Shown: positions 10,251-22,277, counted from the first letter of the stretch. The stretch: DNA of 64,000 bases from Adiantum capillus-veneris (GCA_014529385.2 CM043966.1:141284211-141348210); one strand, 5' to 3'. A program made the numbers and translations. The notes: generated by a model not told the origin, from the letters alone.

Positions 10251-11559
10251 ATGGATGATGAGGAGTTTCTTTCTTCTTTGTCACCGCAGAAGAGACAGTG
10301 GTACGTGGAGCGTCATCGCTCTGGCGCATCATCGCGCGTTCCTACTCCATCCGCATCTCCCTCTCTTTCGGAGCATTCGGCGCGCTCCGAAGCTTCGGCG
10401 TCGACGAGACGAGCTTCACACTCGTCTAGACACCGGCGCTCTAGTGGTGGCGGTGGCGGTTGTTGTGGGGATTCCGCCACCGATGCCTCCACACCGCCTC
10501 GTGTTCGACGAGGCTCTTTACCCTCCCCTTCTTTGCCCGCCCCCACACCAGTCACAACATCGCCATCTACGCCAGGTTTTGCACGGCTGACTGTTCCTAG
10601 AAGCTACACACCTCTACCTACTCCGCCAGGAGCCACCCCACTCGACACTCCTCGCTTCGGGGCCCGGACGCCGGTGGAGACACCTGACGTCTGTACCCCC
10701 ATCGACACGCCGCTAGAGACCCCTGCCGAGACACCCAGGTTCACGCTTCACCGGCCAGAGGGCTTGCCTTACTCCGTCGACATCAGCGGCGGCATCATCA
10801 TGGATGATGACGGCAAGAAGGTGATCTCGCGCATGCGTGGTCTTTGCTCTCAGCTGTTTAGACACTACATACTAAACAAATGGAGTGAAGTACCAAGTGA
10901 TTTAAAAACAGAGTCATCAGCATACTTCATGATGAGTTTCCCGTTCCAACACGGGATCAGCGCTTCAATGAAGACCTGATGAAGATTCGAATGCGCGAAT
11001 ACTGCAAACACAAGCGTTCCGAAGTGCAAAAAGCAATCAAGAATGGGTGGAACAGGCCAGATTGGCTGGCCAAAGAAGATTGGAAGAATGCGAAGAAAGC
11101 AGCGCGCGAGAATTCCGACAAGTGGAAGCAACAAAAGGATGCAGCCAGAGCGCGAGTAGAGACAGGGAGCTCGCACCACTTGGGGAGCGGTGGATGGGCA
11201 TCATTTGAGGCCGATTTTGTAAGTGTTTTCACATTGCTCTTTATGTTCGATAGTTTAGGGTTTATGAGTTTTTTAATTCTAACATAATGAAATCTTTGTA
11301 TGTTTTGACAGTGGTCGATGACAGGACGTGATCCCACACCGTACGAGCGCGAGTACGCAGGCAGGAAGGGCTTAAACGCCCTGATGGACATTCTCAGTTC
11401 TCGCGGCGGCATGGTTAGTATTAGGGTTTACTCTTTTTTATTTTTTGTATTGTTTTATAAATGTCGTTATATGTTTATACTTACTGAAAGCTGTCTTATT
11501 GTCTTTTTTTGCAGAATCCGACAGATACGCCGCTTGGACGCGATGAGACGTCTGACTAG
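10251..11559 (+). pseudogene. Second CACTA gene, Transposase_24/TnpA-like
   Basis: Starts MDDEEFLSSLSPQKRQWY. The first 150 residues are Ser/Pro/Thr-rich with repeated TPxxTPxxTP segments. About 185 residues in, LFRHYILNKWSEVPSDLK matches the start of the plant Transposase_24 (Ptta/En/Spm) domain. It continues with TRDQRFNEDLMKIRMREY, WNRPDWLAKEDW, SSHHLGSGGWASF and TGRDPTPYEREY. The ATG at 10251 is preferred because an intron acceptor lies just upstream. Introns fit 11219-11311 and 11414-11514, and the last exon ends TSD-stop at 11557-11559. A frame slip near 10930-10940, between YFMM and EFPVPTRDQ, breaks the gene. In En/Spm such a protein binds the subterminal repeats and works with the transposase. 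Here that role is inferred. Confidence 0.82.
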
Positions 11560-11915
11560 ACGACGTCAGTTTAGCCGTAGCTAGATAGCATTAGTTTAGG
11601 GTTTCTCATAGCTTATGTATCATGAGACGGATTTTATACGTCTTTTTGAACCATGTATATTATTACATTTGTCACCGCAGTTCCTTTTGCCAATCAATTC
11701 TTTATGCCTATGATGTTGTAAAATTGTCATTATTACATTTGCCAATCAATTCATTTTGCCTATGATGTGGACAATTGTCAATTTTGCAAACAATGCGTCT
11801 TGTGGGTGACTATTTTGGGTCTATTATCTACCTTTGCACTTTTTTTAAAAAGTGAATCAAGTACAATATGGTTGATGGGTGGCAGGGTTGAATGCCCTGC
11901 CACCAAAAAAAAATT
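11560..11915 (+). other. 3' non-coding part of the CACTA element
   Basis: AT-rich, no coding potential seen. Presumed 3' UTR of the second gene. The subterminal motif array begins at its right end. Confidence 0.5.
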
Positions 11916-12169
11916 CTCTCGGGCGTCGCTATAAGCGTCTCTATGAGTGTCGCTATAGTCTTCTGTGTAAACGTCGCTATAATCGTCGCGATGAGCGTCG
12001 CTATGAGCGTCTCTATGAGCGTCGCTATATAGCGACGCTTATAGCGACGCATATAGCGACGCATATAGCGACGCCTATAGCGACGCTCTCGTAGCGACGC
12101 TCTTAGCGACGCCGGGGGTTATAAAAACCCAGTGTATTTCCGTCGCTAACAGCGTCACAAGAACACACA
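11916..12169. repeat. Right subterminal AGCGACGCT array of the CACTA element
   Basis: More than a dozen copies or variants of AGCGACGCT or AGCGTCGCT. Copies left of about 12028 read mostly as GAGCGTCGCTAT. Copies to the right are inverted (ATAGCGACGC), so the array switches orientation at GTCGCTATATAGCGAC. It is denser than the left array, as in other En/Spm elements. Confidence 0.88.
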
Positions 12170-12182
12170 ACCTCTTGTAGTG

Positions 12183-13684
12183 CAACTAAGTAAGGATTCC
12201 ATGGTATGTGGGCTCCTACATCATGCATGAAACACTGCTCTTACTAGTCTCCATCATAATCAACCTTCACCATAGTTTTGCATTACCCTCAATCAATAAA
12301 GAGCGGACCTTTGAGAAATTGCCCCGTCACCACTATACAAATACAAAGATTTTTTTTGCGCCTCTCTTCATGCCTGCTATTATGCACCAAGAGTATTATA
12401 TGGAAGTTTTCTTTCAAGGCATATCTTGTTATTCACTTAATAGCAAGGCTAACCTATCTGAGGCAGCCTTTCAAGTTCTTTGAGCTCTTAGCGCAAAAAA
12501 GCTGGTTTCCTAACTAGCTCTATTAGCCTCTTTCCTTGCCTTTTCATAGACTTAACCCTTTCCTATCTTAACAAAATGCTCAATAAGCCTCTCAAACATA
12601 TCTTAACCTTGCTCTTTGTAGATTTCATAGAGCTCCATTGCATTACCTATTGCAAGCCTTAAAATTTTTTCTTTACCCTGCCTGTTACAATTTTTCTCAT
12701 TTTCTAGAGATCAATTGTCGTACCAAATACAATAGTTATTAATTTTGCTTCACCCTGCATGGTGTAGATTTTCTCATTTGCAAATTTACTTGTCCCCCTG
12801 TTTTAGAATACTCCATGATACCCTTTGCGATATCTACTACATTGCAATTTGAATCTTTATGGTAGGCCCCTTTAACTACTCCACACAGAGCCCTCTAAGG
12901 TCCCCAAATTTAGTTCTCGAGTCGCCCTTTTAAGGTTCTTAGAGTAAAATTCATCTTATGAAACCTAAGTCCTTTTTCATCTAGGATTATTTACCTCCTA
13001 TTACCATACTCTTGGCCCCTCCTACCCATCACCACAAGGCACAAAGATTCAATACCTAACCCATCACATACATTTTGATCACCCTTGCTCAAACTATGGA
13101 CATAACCTTTCAAACTTTTGATGACTGTGAGGTGGAACCCTTTCTTATTTGATTAGTTTCTACCTACCATTGTATCTCTATGTGTGCTTTCAATTGCCTT
13201 GCCCTATAAAATAGCTTCTGCCTACCATTGTATCTCTATGTGTGCTATCAATCGCCTTGCCTTATAAATTAGGGCATCTACCTAAGCCTCCTATCATTGG
13301 ATTTGATTTCCCAATATCAACCCCACCCTTGCCACTAACTTGTGAGAAACCTCTCCTTACTCACAGGAATATAAATCTATCCTATAGCCAACCTCAAAAC
13401 TTTACCCTTACCATAGCCATGACCACAATCACAAGCTTCCTCCCTTATTCTTATTCAATGTTCTTTGTTATGATAGTACTTTCTTGAAACTCTTACCTTT
13501 TACTACATGGATTCCCCCATCTCTTTGTTTGGGTTTACTAAAACTTCATCCAAACTTATTGTATTTGATTCCAAGCTCATTGAGAACACCCCCACCCCTT
13601 TGGGTTTACTAAAAATTCATCCAAACTTGTTGTATTTGATTCCAAGCTCATTGAGAACACCCCCCCCCCCCCCCCCCCCCACCC
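12183..13684. other. Unassigned 1.5 kb between the CACTA and copia elements
   Basis: No recognisable gene on either strand. Two local tandem duplications are present: a 58-bp unit (CCTACCATTG at 13163 and 13221) and a 71-bp unit (GGGTTTACTA at 13531 and 13602). The stretch ends in a poly-C run, which is the copia insertion site. Confidence 0.55.
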
Positions 13685-13911
13685 CGTTACCATATACATG
13701 TGGTAATGATGGGTGTGAACACACTAGAACCGTCAGGGCATTTTTTCCATCTTTAGGAGGTTTTTTCCCCTGAGCATTGTATATACGCCCATCACTCTAG
13801 GGCTATCTATCTTTCCATTGCATACTAAGTAATACACTCTCTATTGTGTGCCTTGAGCTTCCTTCGTCTTCTCCAAGCTGTGTGCATTTCTCTGCAACCC
13901 TAATTCCAACA
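13685..13911 (+). repeat. 5' LTR of copia element 1
   Basis: About 227 bp, nearly identical to 18599-18825 and to 63217-63443. Ends AATTCCAACA. The first base of the usual TG terminus is C here. Confidence 0.93.
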
Positions 13912-13913
13912 AT

Positions 13914-13925
13914 TGGTATCAGAGC
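13914..13925 (+). promoter_or_regulatory. Copia primer-binding site (tRNA-Met type)
   Basis: TGGTATCAGAGC lies two bases after the LTR. It is the usual plant copia site pairing with the 3' end of initiator tRNA-Met. Confidence 0.92.
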
Positions 13926-14243
13926 AAGTTGCGTCCTCTCGGGCTTAGTCACGAGCAGCTTCAGTACACGCCTACTCACTTTCTCCGATTTGAGTGAGCT
14001 TTGGCGAGAATTCGCAGGTCGACAAAGCTCAAATTTTTGATTCGGGCTCGTTTTGGCCTCCGTTTCAACTACAGGCAGGTCTGCACAAGCAATTTTGTCA
14101 TTTTGTACAGAATTTTTATCAGTGCCGTTTTCTGCATAACAGGTGCCTTATAGTCTTCTACGGTTTGTGCTATATAGCACGTGTTGTTCCCGCTCTGTTT
14201 CTTCTATTTCTGGCTAGTTTTCACATCAGGTGCAACATTTACC

Positions 14244-15250
14244 ATGGTTGACAACAACAACACAGATGTATTCAAGATGTTTGCTGTTGAGGACAGGTTG
14301 GATGGGGACAATTACCCTATGTGGGCTTATATGATGCAACATGTTCTTGTGTCAAAGGGCATCTGGAACATTGTGCAGAGCATTGATGTATGTCCTGGTT
14401 CTGAGGATGTAGGCGATGTTGAGGATGTTGCAGGTCTTGCTGCAAGGATTGCTGCTATTAGAGTTGTTTTACCTACGGTAGAACAAGATCGTTGGGATGT
14501 AAAGGATGCGCAAGCTCATGCATTGATTGCGTTGTCTGTTTAGCGCACCATTGTTCCTCACATTCGTTCAGCAAAATCTGCAAAACAGTCTTGGGATATT
14601 CTAGCATGTCTTTATGCAAGCCGTAATGAGGCTAAAATTTCTTTGCTGCGTAAAGAGCTCGAGTCGAAGATTATGCATGAGGAAGATGATATGGACACTT
14701 TTCTTGCTGGTGTCAAGGATATCAATGAGGAACTTATTTCTGTAGGTGAAGTCATTTCAGACAGTTCCCTCGTGCAGACTGTTCTTGATGCCTTACCAGA
14801 TTCTTACCACAATTTTGCTAGTACTTGGAGACTTATGATCCAAGGAAATCCTGAAGTTGTCAAGTGTGATGCATTATGCACATTTCTGTTGCAAGTCACT
14901 TTCCAAAAAAAACAAGACTAGGCAGCGTCAGTTGAACAGGCTTTTATTGCTTCTCAAAGAAAGGGTGGTAACAGCAATGCAACCACTTCTTAAGGTTCTG
15001 CTGCAAGTGGCAAAAATTTTGTTCCGAATGCTTCCGCTGGCAGCAATTCGTCTAGAAATTCTGGTGATAAGGGCAAAAAGAAGATGCGTTGCCATTATTG
15101 TAAAGCTAATGATCACTTGATCAAGTCGTGTCCTAAGTTGAAGGCCAAAGAGGCTAAGAAGAAAGAGGGTGGTTCCACTACAAGTGCTGGTTCCACTACA
15201 AATCCAGCCATTGTTGAGTCTCCTGTCAAAGGAGACTGTAATGCTGATGT
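14244..15250 (+). pseudogene. Copia 1 gag region
   Basis: The frame starts MVDNNNTDVFKMF and reads through LDGDNYPMWAYMM and LVSKGIWNIV, the N-terminal segment of copia Gag (UBN2-type). One frame continues to a CX2CX4HX4C zinc knuckle, CHYCKANDHLIKSC, at about 15087-15128. It is interrupted by in-frame stops TAG at 14541, TAG at 14919 and TAA at 14991. There is no frameshift in this part, so the damage is point substitutions. Gag would form the virus-like particle and the knuckle would bind the element RNA. The start codon matches the start of the uninterrupted partial gag at 63806. Confidence 0.9.
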
Positions 15251-16640
15251 CAATGCAGAATGGGCTTTTAATGCAGAGTGCACTTACAATCGTGTTGTCC
15301 ATGATGCATGCTTGTCAGTTGCTGCAGATTCACATGTGTGGTATTTCAATAGTGGTGCTACAAAGCACATTACCTCACATCGTGAATTGTTTACCTCTCT
15401 CGAGTCTGTCTCTCATGGGAATTCTGTCACTTGTGCCAAAGGTGCCTCTTATCCGGTTCAAGGAGTTGGAAAATTGTGCCTACTGCTACAAATGGCAATT
15501 CCTTCACACTTGTTAATGCACTTTATGTACCTAGGATCAAGCAGAATCTCTTGTCTATATCCGCACTTGCTACACTTGGACTTGTAGTCAAATTTGTGGA
15601 TGACAGATGTACAGTTCATGATCTCAATTTTGGTGATGAAATTGTTGCATCTGGCCTTTTGTGCCATGGGCTGTATAAGCTCACTTTGTATGACAAGTGT
15701 GGACAAAATTTTGCAAATGTTGTTGCAGATTCAAAGGCTATTTCAGATGCAAAACTTTGGCATGCACGTTTTGGTCATCTGAATTTTGCCAGTTTGTTAT
15801 GTTTGCAGAAATCTGATATGGTTTCTTCTTTGCCGCCTCTTGAAGCACCTGTCAAACATGTTTGTGAAGGATGTATTTTGGGTAAAATGCAGCGTTCTAA
15901 GTTTCCAAAGGATGGTTCAGTTCGGGCCACATGCAGATTGCAGCTTGTGCATAGTGATGTTTGTGGGCCCATGCAAACTCCGTCCTTGGGCAATTTACCT
16001 GTACTTCGTGACTTTCATTGATGATTACTCCAAGCATGCATGGGTATTTCCGATTAAAGTGAAGTCCGAAGTTTTTATGTGCTTCAAACAATTTTTGGCT
16101 ATGGTTGAAAATGTCTCAAAATGTACTATGGGCACCCTCCGTTTCGATCGAGGGGGGGAGTATATGTCTCATGAATTTAATTCAATTCTGGCTAGTTGTG
16201 GGATAAAAAACCTATGTACAGTGCCTTATACACCTCAGCAAAATGGTGTTGCTGAGAGGAAAAACAGCACTGATGGAAATGGCACGATATATGGTCAAAA
16301 GTCAAGCTTTGTCGCATTCTTTTTGGCTTGAGGCCATCATGTGTGTCACTTATGTACTTAACAGGTGTCCTACAAAAGCTTTGCAGTCTATTACTCCATA
16401 TGAAGCATGCATGATAGAAAGCCTTCTATTGAGCACATGCGTGTTTTTGGCTGTTTGGCATATGCTTTGGTGCCACAAACACAGCGCAGAAAATTGGATG
16501 ATAAGGCAGTCAAATATATTTTTGTTGGTTATAGTGCTGAAAGCAAAGGTTACAGGTTATATCATCCGCAAAAAAAGCGTATTTTGGTTTCATGGGATGT
16601 AGTGTTTGTGGAAGATTCTGTTCAGGCCTTGCTGTCATAT
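15251..16640 (+). pseudogene. Copia 1 protease and integrase region
   Basis: The protease motif reads WYFNSGATKHIT, with Asn (AAT at 15348-15350) where the catalytic Asp of DSGA belongs. The zinc-binding integrase head follows as WHARFGHLNFASL and CEGCILGKMQ. The catalytic core then shows HSDVCGPM (first D), RFDRGGEY (second D) and PQQNGVAERKN (E). The reading shifts frame near 15470, 16000, 16260 and 16400. The block VFGCLAYALVP and FVGYSAESKGYRLYHP at 16440-16570 is the usual post-core segment of copia integrase. These domains would process the polyprotein and insert the cDNA. Confidence 0.9.
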
Positions 16641-16949
16641 ACTAGAGACAGTAATGTAAGCTCACAGGACAATTATGACACTTTGTTGTCTCTTTTCAGT
16701 GGTGGAAATACGAATGTAATTTCCAATGAGGAAAATGTACAGCCTATGGGGGTTTCTGAAAGTGTTACAGATCAGCCTATTACTGATGCAGATGTACATG
16801 ATGTACTTGATGAGGAAAGGGAAAAAATGAGCAGGCTAGAGGTATGCCAAAATGGCTGGTGCACACTTTGCGTGACAGTAAATTGGATGCACCTCTGTCT
16901 AGTCGTACTCGTTCAGCCTCTCGTCATGCATCTTATGCATGAGATTGTT

Positions 16950-18523
16950 ATGCTTTGGCTGTGTCTAGCTTACATGATGTTGAGGAGCCTCTGTCTTTTG
17001 ATGAAGCACAAAATTCAGAAAATTGGATGGCTGCCATGCAATCAAAATATGATGCACTTATAGAAAATGACACATGGACTTTATGTGATTTGCCTCCTGG
17101 CAAAAAGGCCATTGGTACAAAGTGGGTTTACAAGTTGAAACGTAAGCCGTATGGTGAGATCGATTGCCATAAGGCTTGACTTGTTGCAAAGGGTTATGCA
17201 CAACAAAAAGGCATAGATTATGAAGAAACCTTTGCTCCCACTTGTCGTATGACTACTGTGCGTTTTCTATGTGCATTGGCAGCTCATTTTGGTTGGGATG
17301 TACATCAGTTAGACATTGTTACTGCTTTCTTGAATGGTGACATATTTGCGAAAGTTTATGTAACGCAGCCTCGCGGTTTTGTCATAAAAGGACAAGAGGA
17401 CAAAGTGTACAAATGTAAGGAGGCTTTGTATGGGTTGAAGCAATCTCCTCGTGCTTGGTATGAGAAAGCTGACACTCATTTGGTCAAACGAGGCTTTCGT
17501 AACAGTCCAACAGAAAGCACATTGTATGGAATGCGTGAGGGTGATGTACTTCCCATTGTGGTTCTTTATGTCGATGATTTGCTGATCACTGGACCAAATG
17601 AGAGACATATTGCTGAATTTAAGGCTGATTTGAATGCTACTTTCAAGATGAAGGATTTGGGGATGTTGCATCAGTACTTGGGTATACAGTTTAAGCAGTG
17701 TGATGGTGGTATTGCCTTGTGTCAGAAAAGTTACATAGAGACATCGCTATGTAAGTTTGGACTTGAGGATTGCAAACCTATTGCCACTCCCATGGAAACA
17801 GGTTTGAAGTTGAGTCTACATGATGCTGGCGATCCTGCTGATATCACTCTTTACCAAACTGTTGTTGGCTGCCTCATTTATGTATGCAACACAAGGCTGG
17901 ATATTCAGTTTTCAGTCTCACAGGGCAGCAGATTTATGCATAGCCCAGGGTCTAAGCATTGGCAAGCTGTCAAGAGGATTTTCCGCTACCTTAGTGGCAC
18001 TTTACATATTGGCTTGTTTTATCCCAAGGGGGGATCATTGCCGCCAGACTTACATGCTTTTTCGGACTTAGATTGTGCTGGTTGTTTTGACACGCGAGTG
18101 TCCACAAGTGGTTTTTTTTTCATGCTTGGTAGTTCATGTATATCATGGTTGAGCGAGAAGAAACCTACTGTGGCCACTTTGAGTTGTGAGGCTGAGTACA
18201 GGGTAGTCTTCACAGCTACGGTTGAGTGTGTATGGCTCAGACGCCTTATGGCTGATTTGGGTGTTGGATAGGACACTGCCAACACTATCTACACTGACAG
18301 TCAGAGCACATTGGCAGTTGCGAGGAACCCAATTTTTGATGCTCGCACAAAGAACATTGAGGTGCATTACCACTATGTGAGGGAGAGGCTCCCAGTAGGA
18401 GAGATCAACTTGGCTTATGTGCCAACACAGGACAACCTTGCAGATCTTTTCACAAAGGCATTGTCGCGTGAGAAGCTTGAAGCTTTTCGCAAAGCTTTGG
18501 GCTTACTCCCCTTTGTGGACTGA
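16950..18523 (+). pseudogene. Copia 1 reverse transcriptase and RNase H
   Basis: RT begins at about NSENWMAAMQSKYDALIEN and contains GTKWVYKLK, QLDIVTAFLNGD and the catalytic YVDD at 17567-17578. RNase H follows with AFSDLDCAGCFDTRVSTSG and SQSTLAVARNP, ending LLPFVD-stop at 18521-18523. In-frame stops interrupt it: TGA after IDCHKA near 17177 and TAG after LGVG near 18269. Each is one transition from the expected Arg and Gln codons. The longest open segment is 17249-18271. Confidence 0.92.
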
Positions 18524-18598
18524 TCATGTCCTCAGGGCATGGCACTTCTCTTTACTCATGTGCCAGCTCTCGTTCAGTGCATCACTCGAGGGGGGATT

Positions 18599-18825
18599 TG
18601 TTACCATATACATGTGGTAGTGATGTGTGTGAACACACTAGGACGGCCGGGGCATTTTTTCCCTCTTTAGGAGGTTTTTCCCCCCGAGCATTGTATATAC
18701 GCCCATCACTCTAGGGCTATCTATCTCTCCATTGCACACTAAGTAATACACTCTCTATTGTGTGCCTTGAGCTTCCTTCGTCTTCTCCAAGCTGTGTGTG
18801 TTTCTCTGCAACCCTAATTCCAACA
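18599..18825 (+). repeat. 3' LTR of copia element 1
   Basis: 227 bp from TGTTACCATA to TTCCAACA, preceded by the polypurine tract GAGGGGGGAT. It differs from the 5' LTR at only a few positions. Confidence 0.95.
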
Positions 18826-20651
18826 CCCCCTCCCCCAAAAAAAAGCAATAATTAAGAGACCAAATAGCTAAATCTCTTTCATAATGCAAACTGTAAAGCG
18901 GTCAAGAGCTTAATCTCACATGAGCAAACTATAACTTATGGTTTTCAACACAAACCCAAATGTGAGTACCTTTTCTCAAGCTAGAATATTCAAATCCCTC
19001 ATTATATAATAAGCTACACACCTTTTCTTGAAATTATCCTTTTCATGCTCTTTCAAGAACAACCAATGACATTTTTTGAACCCTCAAAAGTTAGCAATGT
19101 TCTTTCTCACCATTCAAAGTTGTCTACATCAACATTCAAACTCATGAACTCTTATGCACCTTTCAAAATCGTTGAGCCTAGTACCCCACCAATTAAACTT
19201 GTCAAACGTCCATTTATTTAAATGGATACCCAAGGGATTGTTAGCTACGTGGATGAGACATAAGAGGTCAAAATGCATTGGCACTTTACCTATAAAGATC
19301 TTGCTTGAATCTTACCCATTTTGCCTTTATCCCTACAATTTTGGTTACTTCCCTACAATTTTGGAGTAACCGCACGCTTGGCCTCTAATTTTTTTTGCAC
19401 AAACCACTCTAGTTTAATAATATAAATTCTCTCATTTTTGACAAGCTTCTTGGTTATACAAGCTTTGTAAACAAGGTATGGCTCCCAAGAAACAAGGGCC
19501 AAAGGTAGTGAGTGGAAATAGAGGTTGGTTTTTAGCATGTTATTTATATTATATCTTGAACTTCAATTATATATCTTAATCAAAACATTTGATTTGGACA
19601 TGTCTTCTAGAAAAAAAGGGTTATTCAATCAGATTTAGACATGTGTATCAAATCTTGAGTGAGGAAGCACAATCTAGGACTTTTGCACTCTCACATTTAT
19701 GTACAGTTCAAGAGGAAAACAATGTGGATATATCTTCCCATTATGTGGACAATGATTAAGATGGGAAGTGAAAAACTACTACCATGCTATCACCCAGTGC
19801 CCCAACTATTATCTCCACTACACAAAATTAGCAAGATGAGGAGCGACGAACTACAACCATGCTATCACTCAGTGCCCCAGCTATTATCTCCACTACACAA
19901 GTTTTGGCCAATCACAATCTGAAAGGTAGGATACAGTTCATGATGTGGGGGTTGTGCATAGATAGCTTCTCAGACAATCACTTGATTTGGGATTGTCAGG
20001 TGATGTCTTCTCAAAATTCTTTGTGAAATGCAATTGGCCTTCTCCATTGATCCGTTTGTGTAGATTGACTCCTAATGAATCAATCCGCACAATCTCTAGC
20101 CAAGTTGGGATATTTTCTGATTCCTTTGATAGCCATGGTTATGTTGATGCATATGCCCCTTTCTTGGTCTCCCTCACTTGCCTTGGAAGCTCTATCTACT
20201 TTACGTGACACAGTTAAAATTTCAAGAGTACTGGGGGCCGAATTGGGTTCTCCAACATAAGATATTTGAGATGGAAATCAAAGGAATATTGTGGTAGGAT
20301 TTCAAAGGTACAAACAATTCTAGTTTGGGATGGTAATTGTCTCCCATTTTTACTAGATGTAGAGCTCAATAGATAGAAGAAATAGAATTAGCTGATTTAC
20401 AATGCAAAATGTCCTTATTGTAAATATCAATCATTTATTTTAGCTTTAGCACTCAAAGTGAAGTACGTAATATACTACAAGTGGTTCACTTCTATGTAGA
20501 ATGAGGGATGTCATATGGAAAGGATCAACCCTTGTGGACTAAGATGTGATTGTGTTTATTTGTAATGAAATATTTCATCATGCCTTTTGAGTGGAGAAAA
20601 GCTCGCACAAATAAAAGCTCGTTGAAGTAAGCTCGCAAAAAATATCCCCCC

Positions 20652-20655
<4 letters not shown>
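18826..20655. other. AT-rich unassigned stretch
   Basis: No recognisable gene or transposon domain. It contains a local tandem duplication with a 75-bp period: ACCATGCTATCACCCAGTGC at 19781 and a close copy at 19856. Confidence 0.55.

Positions 20656-20700
<45 letters not shown>
20656..20700. repeat. (CT)n microsatellite
   Basis: Uninterrupted CT dinucleotide run of about 40 bp. Confidence 0.95.
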
Positions 20701-20703
<3 letters not shown>

Positions 20704-20769
20704 GGGTTCCCATTCCACCCGCTCTCTGTATGCGATTATGATCATGCAGTTGAAGTAGGGGTTGCCTTA

Positions 20770-21069
20770 CCACTATAAAAGAAGGTGGCCACTAAATGTA
20801 GCAGTGCTGCAATAATGTCTTCCTCTTGGAGCTCGGCCCGCCACACTGCTGAAAAAGAAAAACTTCCTCAAGCTCCCAACCCTATAAAGGCGAGCTTTTA
20901 TGCTCACTTAGCATTGGTACTGTGTGTCTTTGGTGAGTGTGTGAGTGCTTGTGTGCTTTGAGATTGCGGGTCTTTTTCCCGCAAGAGGTAGCATTTAGTA
21001 ATCGTCCACATGGCTAAAGGTAAGGATAAGCATGCTATTGTGGAGTTGGCCGCTCCGACTCCTTCTCAG
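20770..21069 (+). promoter_or_regulatory. Possible promoter and first exon of an unrecognised gene
   Basis: Two TATA-like strings, CACTATAAAAG at about 20770 and CCCTATAAAGG at about 20880, precede an ATG at 21010 in good context (CACATGGCT). The ATG opens MAKGKDKHAIVELAAPTPSQ, which ends in CAG/GTGACG, a possible splice donor at 21070. Downstream at 21633 an acceptor-like TTACAG leads into about 50 open codons (RLIARMSTAIDPEKITEINS). I do not recognise either peptide. This could be a gene remnant or chance. Confidence 0.28.
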
Positions 21070-21230
21070 GTGACGTATGGAAGTTCTTTGGATTACTATC
21101 CGTATGATGTATGTGATTCACTTGATGTTATGACCTGCGTTAAAGGTATAGGCCTGCGTGGTTTTTGTGTTCTCGTGTTAAAGATGCTCGACTTGGGCAT
21201 ACATTAGTTTACATAGTTGTTTAGGGACAA

Positions 21231-21452
21231 GGCAATGTTTGCTTAGGACCGATTACGGTTATAAGTATGGCTGCAGATTATGGTGGGAAAAGGTGCAGAG
21301 CAGCCACTCATGTAATTGAATAGTGTGGCATATTACATCAAGGTAATGTTTGCTTAGGACCGATTACGGTTATAAGTATGCCTGCAGATTATGGTGGGAA
21401 AAGGTGCAGATCAGCCACTCATGTAATTGAATAGTGTGGTGTATTACATCAA
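21231..21452. repeat. 111-bp tandem duplication
   Basis: Two adjacent units with a 111-bp period. GGCAATGTTTGCTTAGGACC at 21231 recurs with one change at 21342, and the units are nearly identical throughout. Confidence 0.92.
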
Positions 21453-22277
21453 GGGTATGGCCATGGTGGCTCTGTTCCCTTGATTTTGGAAGGAATATGG
21501 TACCACAAAATACTCCTTCTATATGATATATGTGGTTAGGGGTGTAGCATTTATACTTACTATCTTGCATATGGTTCTCAACTCTGTCGAGGAAGAAGTA
21601 GAACTTACTTACTAATTCCTTTTATGTTACAGATAACTCCAAAGTATAGATTGATTGCACGTATGAGCACTGCCATTGACCCTGAAAAAATTACGGAAAT
21701 TAATTCCAAACTACATAAAGTCAAGAAACAAGTATATGTGGCCCACTTCGAGGCTAGATTACATCTTATAGCTTGTCTCTGACCTTATCCCATGAGAACT
21801 TGCAAAGCAAAAGGAGCTCCAAAGTGTGTTTTTTTTCCCTTGTAAATTATATAATTATGTAGTTTCAGATTTCTTATTGATTATCTTTGAAAGCAATTTA
21901 GTTGGGCGACATCTATAACATGCAGTATACCCATACATCACCTGCACCTGTATACGGTGCCAATGCTAACTAAAAGTTGTGCTGTTTGCAGGTGAGGGTT
22001 ACCTTCTCAACTATGGTTTTCAAAGTTCCCTGGTTTGAAGATAGCGGACTTATGTTTCTTCGGTCTCTTAATTCTCTTAGACTTGTATATAAAGTCTATT
22101 TGTACTATGAATGGGAGTTATACCACTCCTTTATTGACATAGTTTCTAGTGTCTTTTGTAATTTGAAACGATTCTTTGGTGTTTATGTTATAATGGTTAC
22201 TAGAGCGTGCGCGCACGCGCACACACACACACACACACACTTCCATGGCACCACATTGAGAAGTAAAAAGAATCATA
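21453..22277 (+). other. Unassigned stretch with (AC)n
   Basis: Holds the possible second exon noted with the promoter at 20770 (about 21633-21780), otherwise AT-rich sequence. A short (GC/AC)n run occurs at 22207-22240. No recognisable domain. Confidence 0.4.

Larger units (their letters stand above)
3989..12182 (+). mobile_element. Complete CACTA (En/Spm-type) transposon, 8.2 kb
   Basis: The element begins CACTACAAGAGG at 3989 and ends CCTCTTGTAGTG at 12182, a perfect 12-bp terminal inverted repeat. The 3-bp target duplication CAA flanks it at 3986-3988 and 12183-12185, which is diagnostic for the superfamily. Subterminal arrays of AGCGACGCT lie at both ends. Inside are an intron-containing TNP2 transposase gene (6253-9978), a Transposase_24-like second gene (10251-11559) and a host HIPP fragment (5171-5531), all on the plus strand. 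Premature stops and frameshifts in both transposase genes mean this copy cannot move by itself. Its intact ends could still be mobilised in trans. Confidence 0.96.
13685..18825 (+). mobile_element. Ty1/copia retrotransposon 1, 5.1 kb, inactive
   Basis: Two 227-bp LTRs flank an internal region with a PBS of the tRNA-Met type, then gag, protease, integrase, RT and RNase H in the copia order. The 3' LTR begins TGTTACCATATACATG after a purine tract (GAGGGGGGAT). The 5' LTR matches it but its first base is C. Both flanks are C-rich (ACCCC on the left, CCCCC on the right), so the target duplication is plausible but blurred. Several in-frame stops and at least four frameshifts disable the polyprotein. 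A second member of the same family starts at 63217. Confidence 0.95.

Noticed and set aside
12208-12517. ORFs of 79-91 codons right of the CACTA element
   Set aside because: No similarity recognised, AT-rich, overlapping frames, and no codon pattern above chance.
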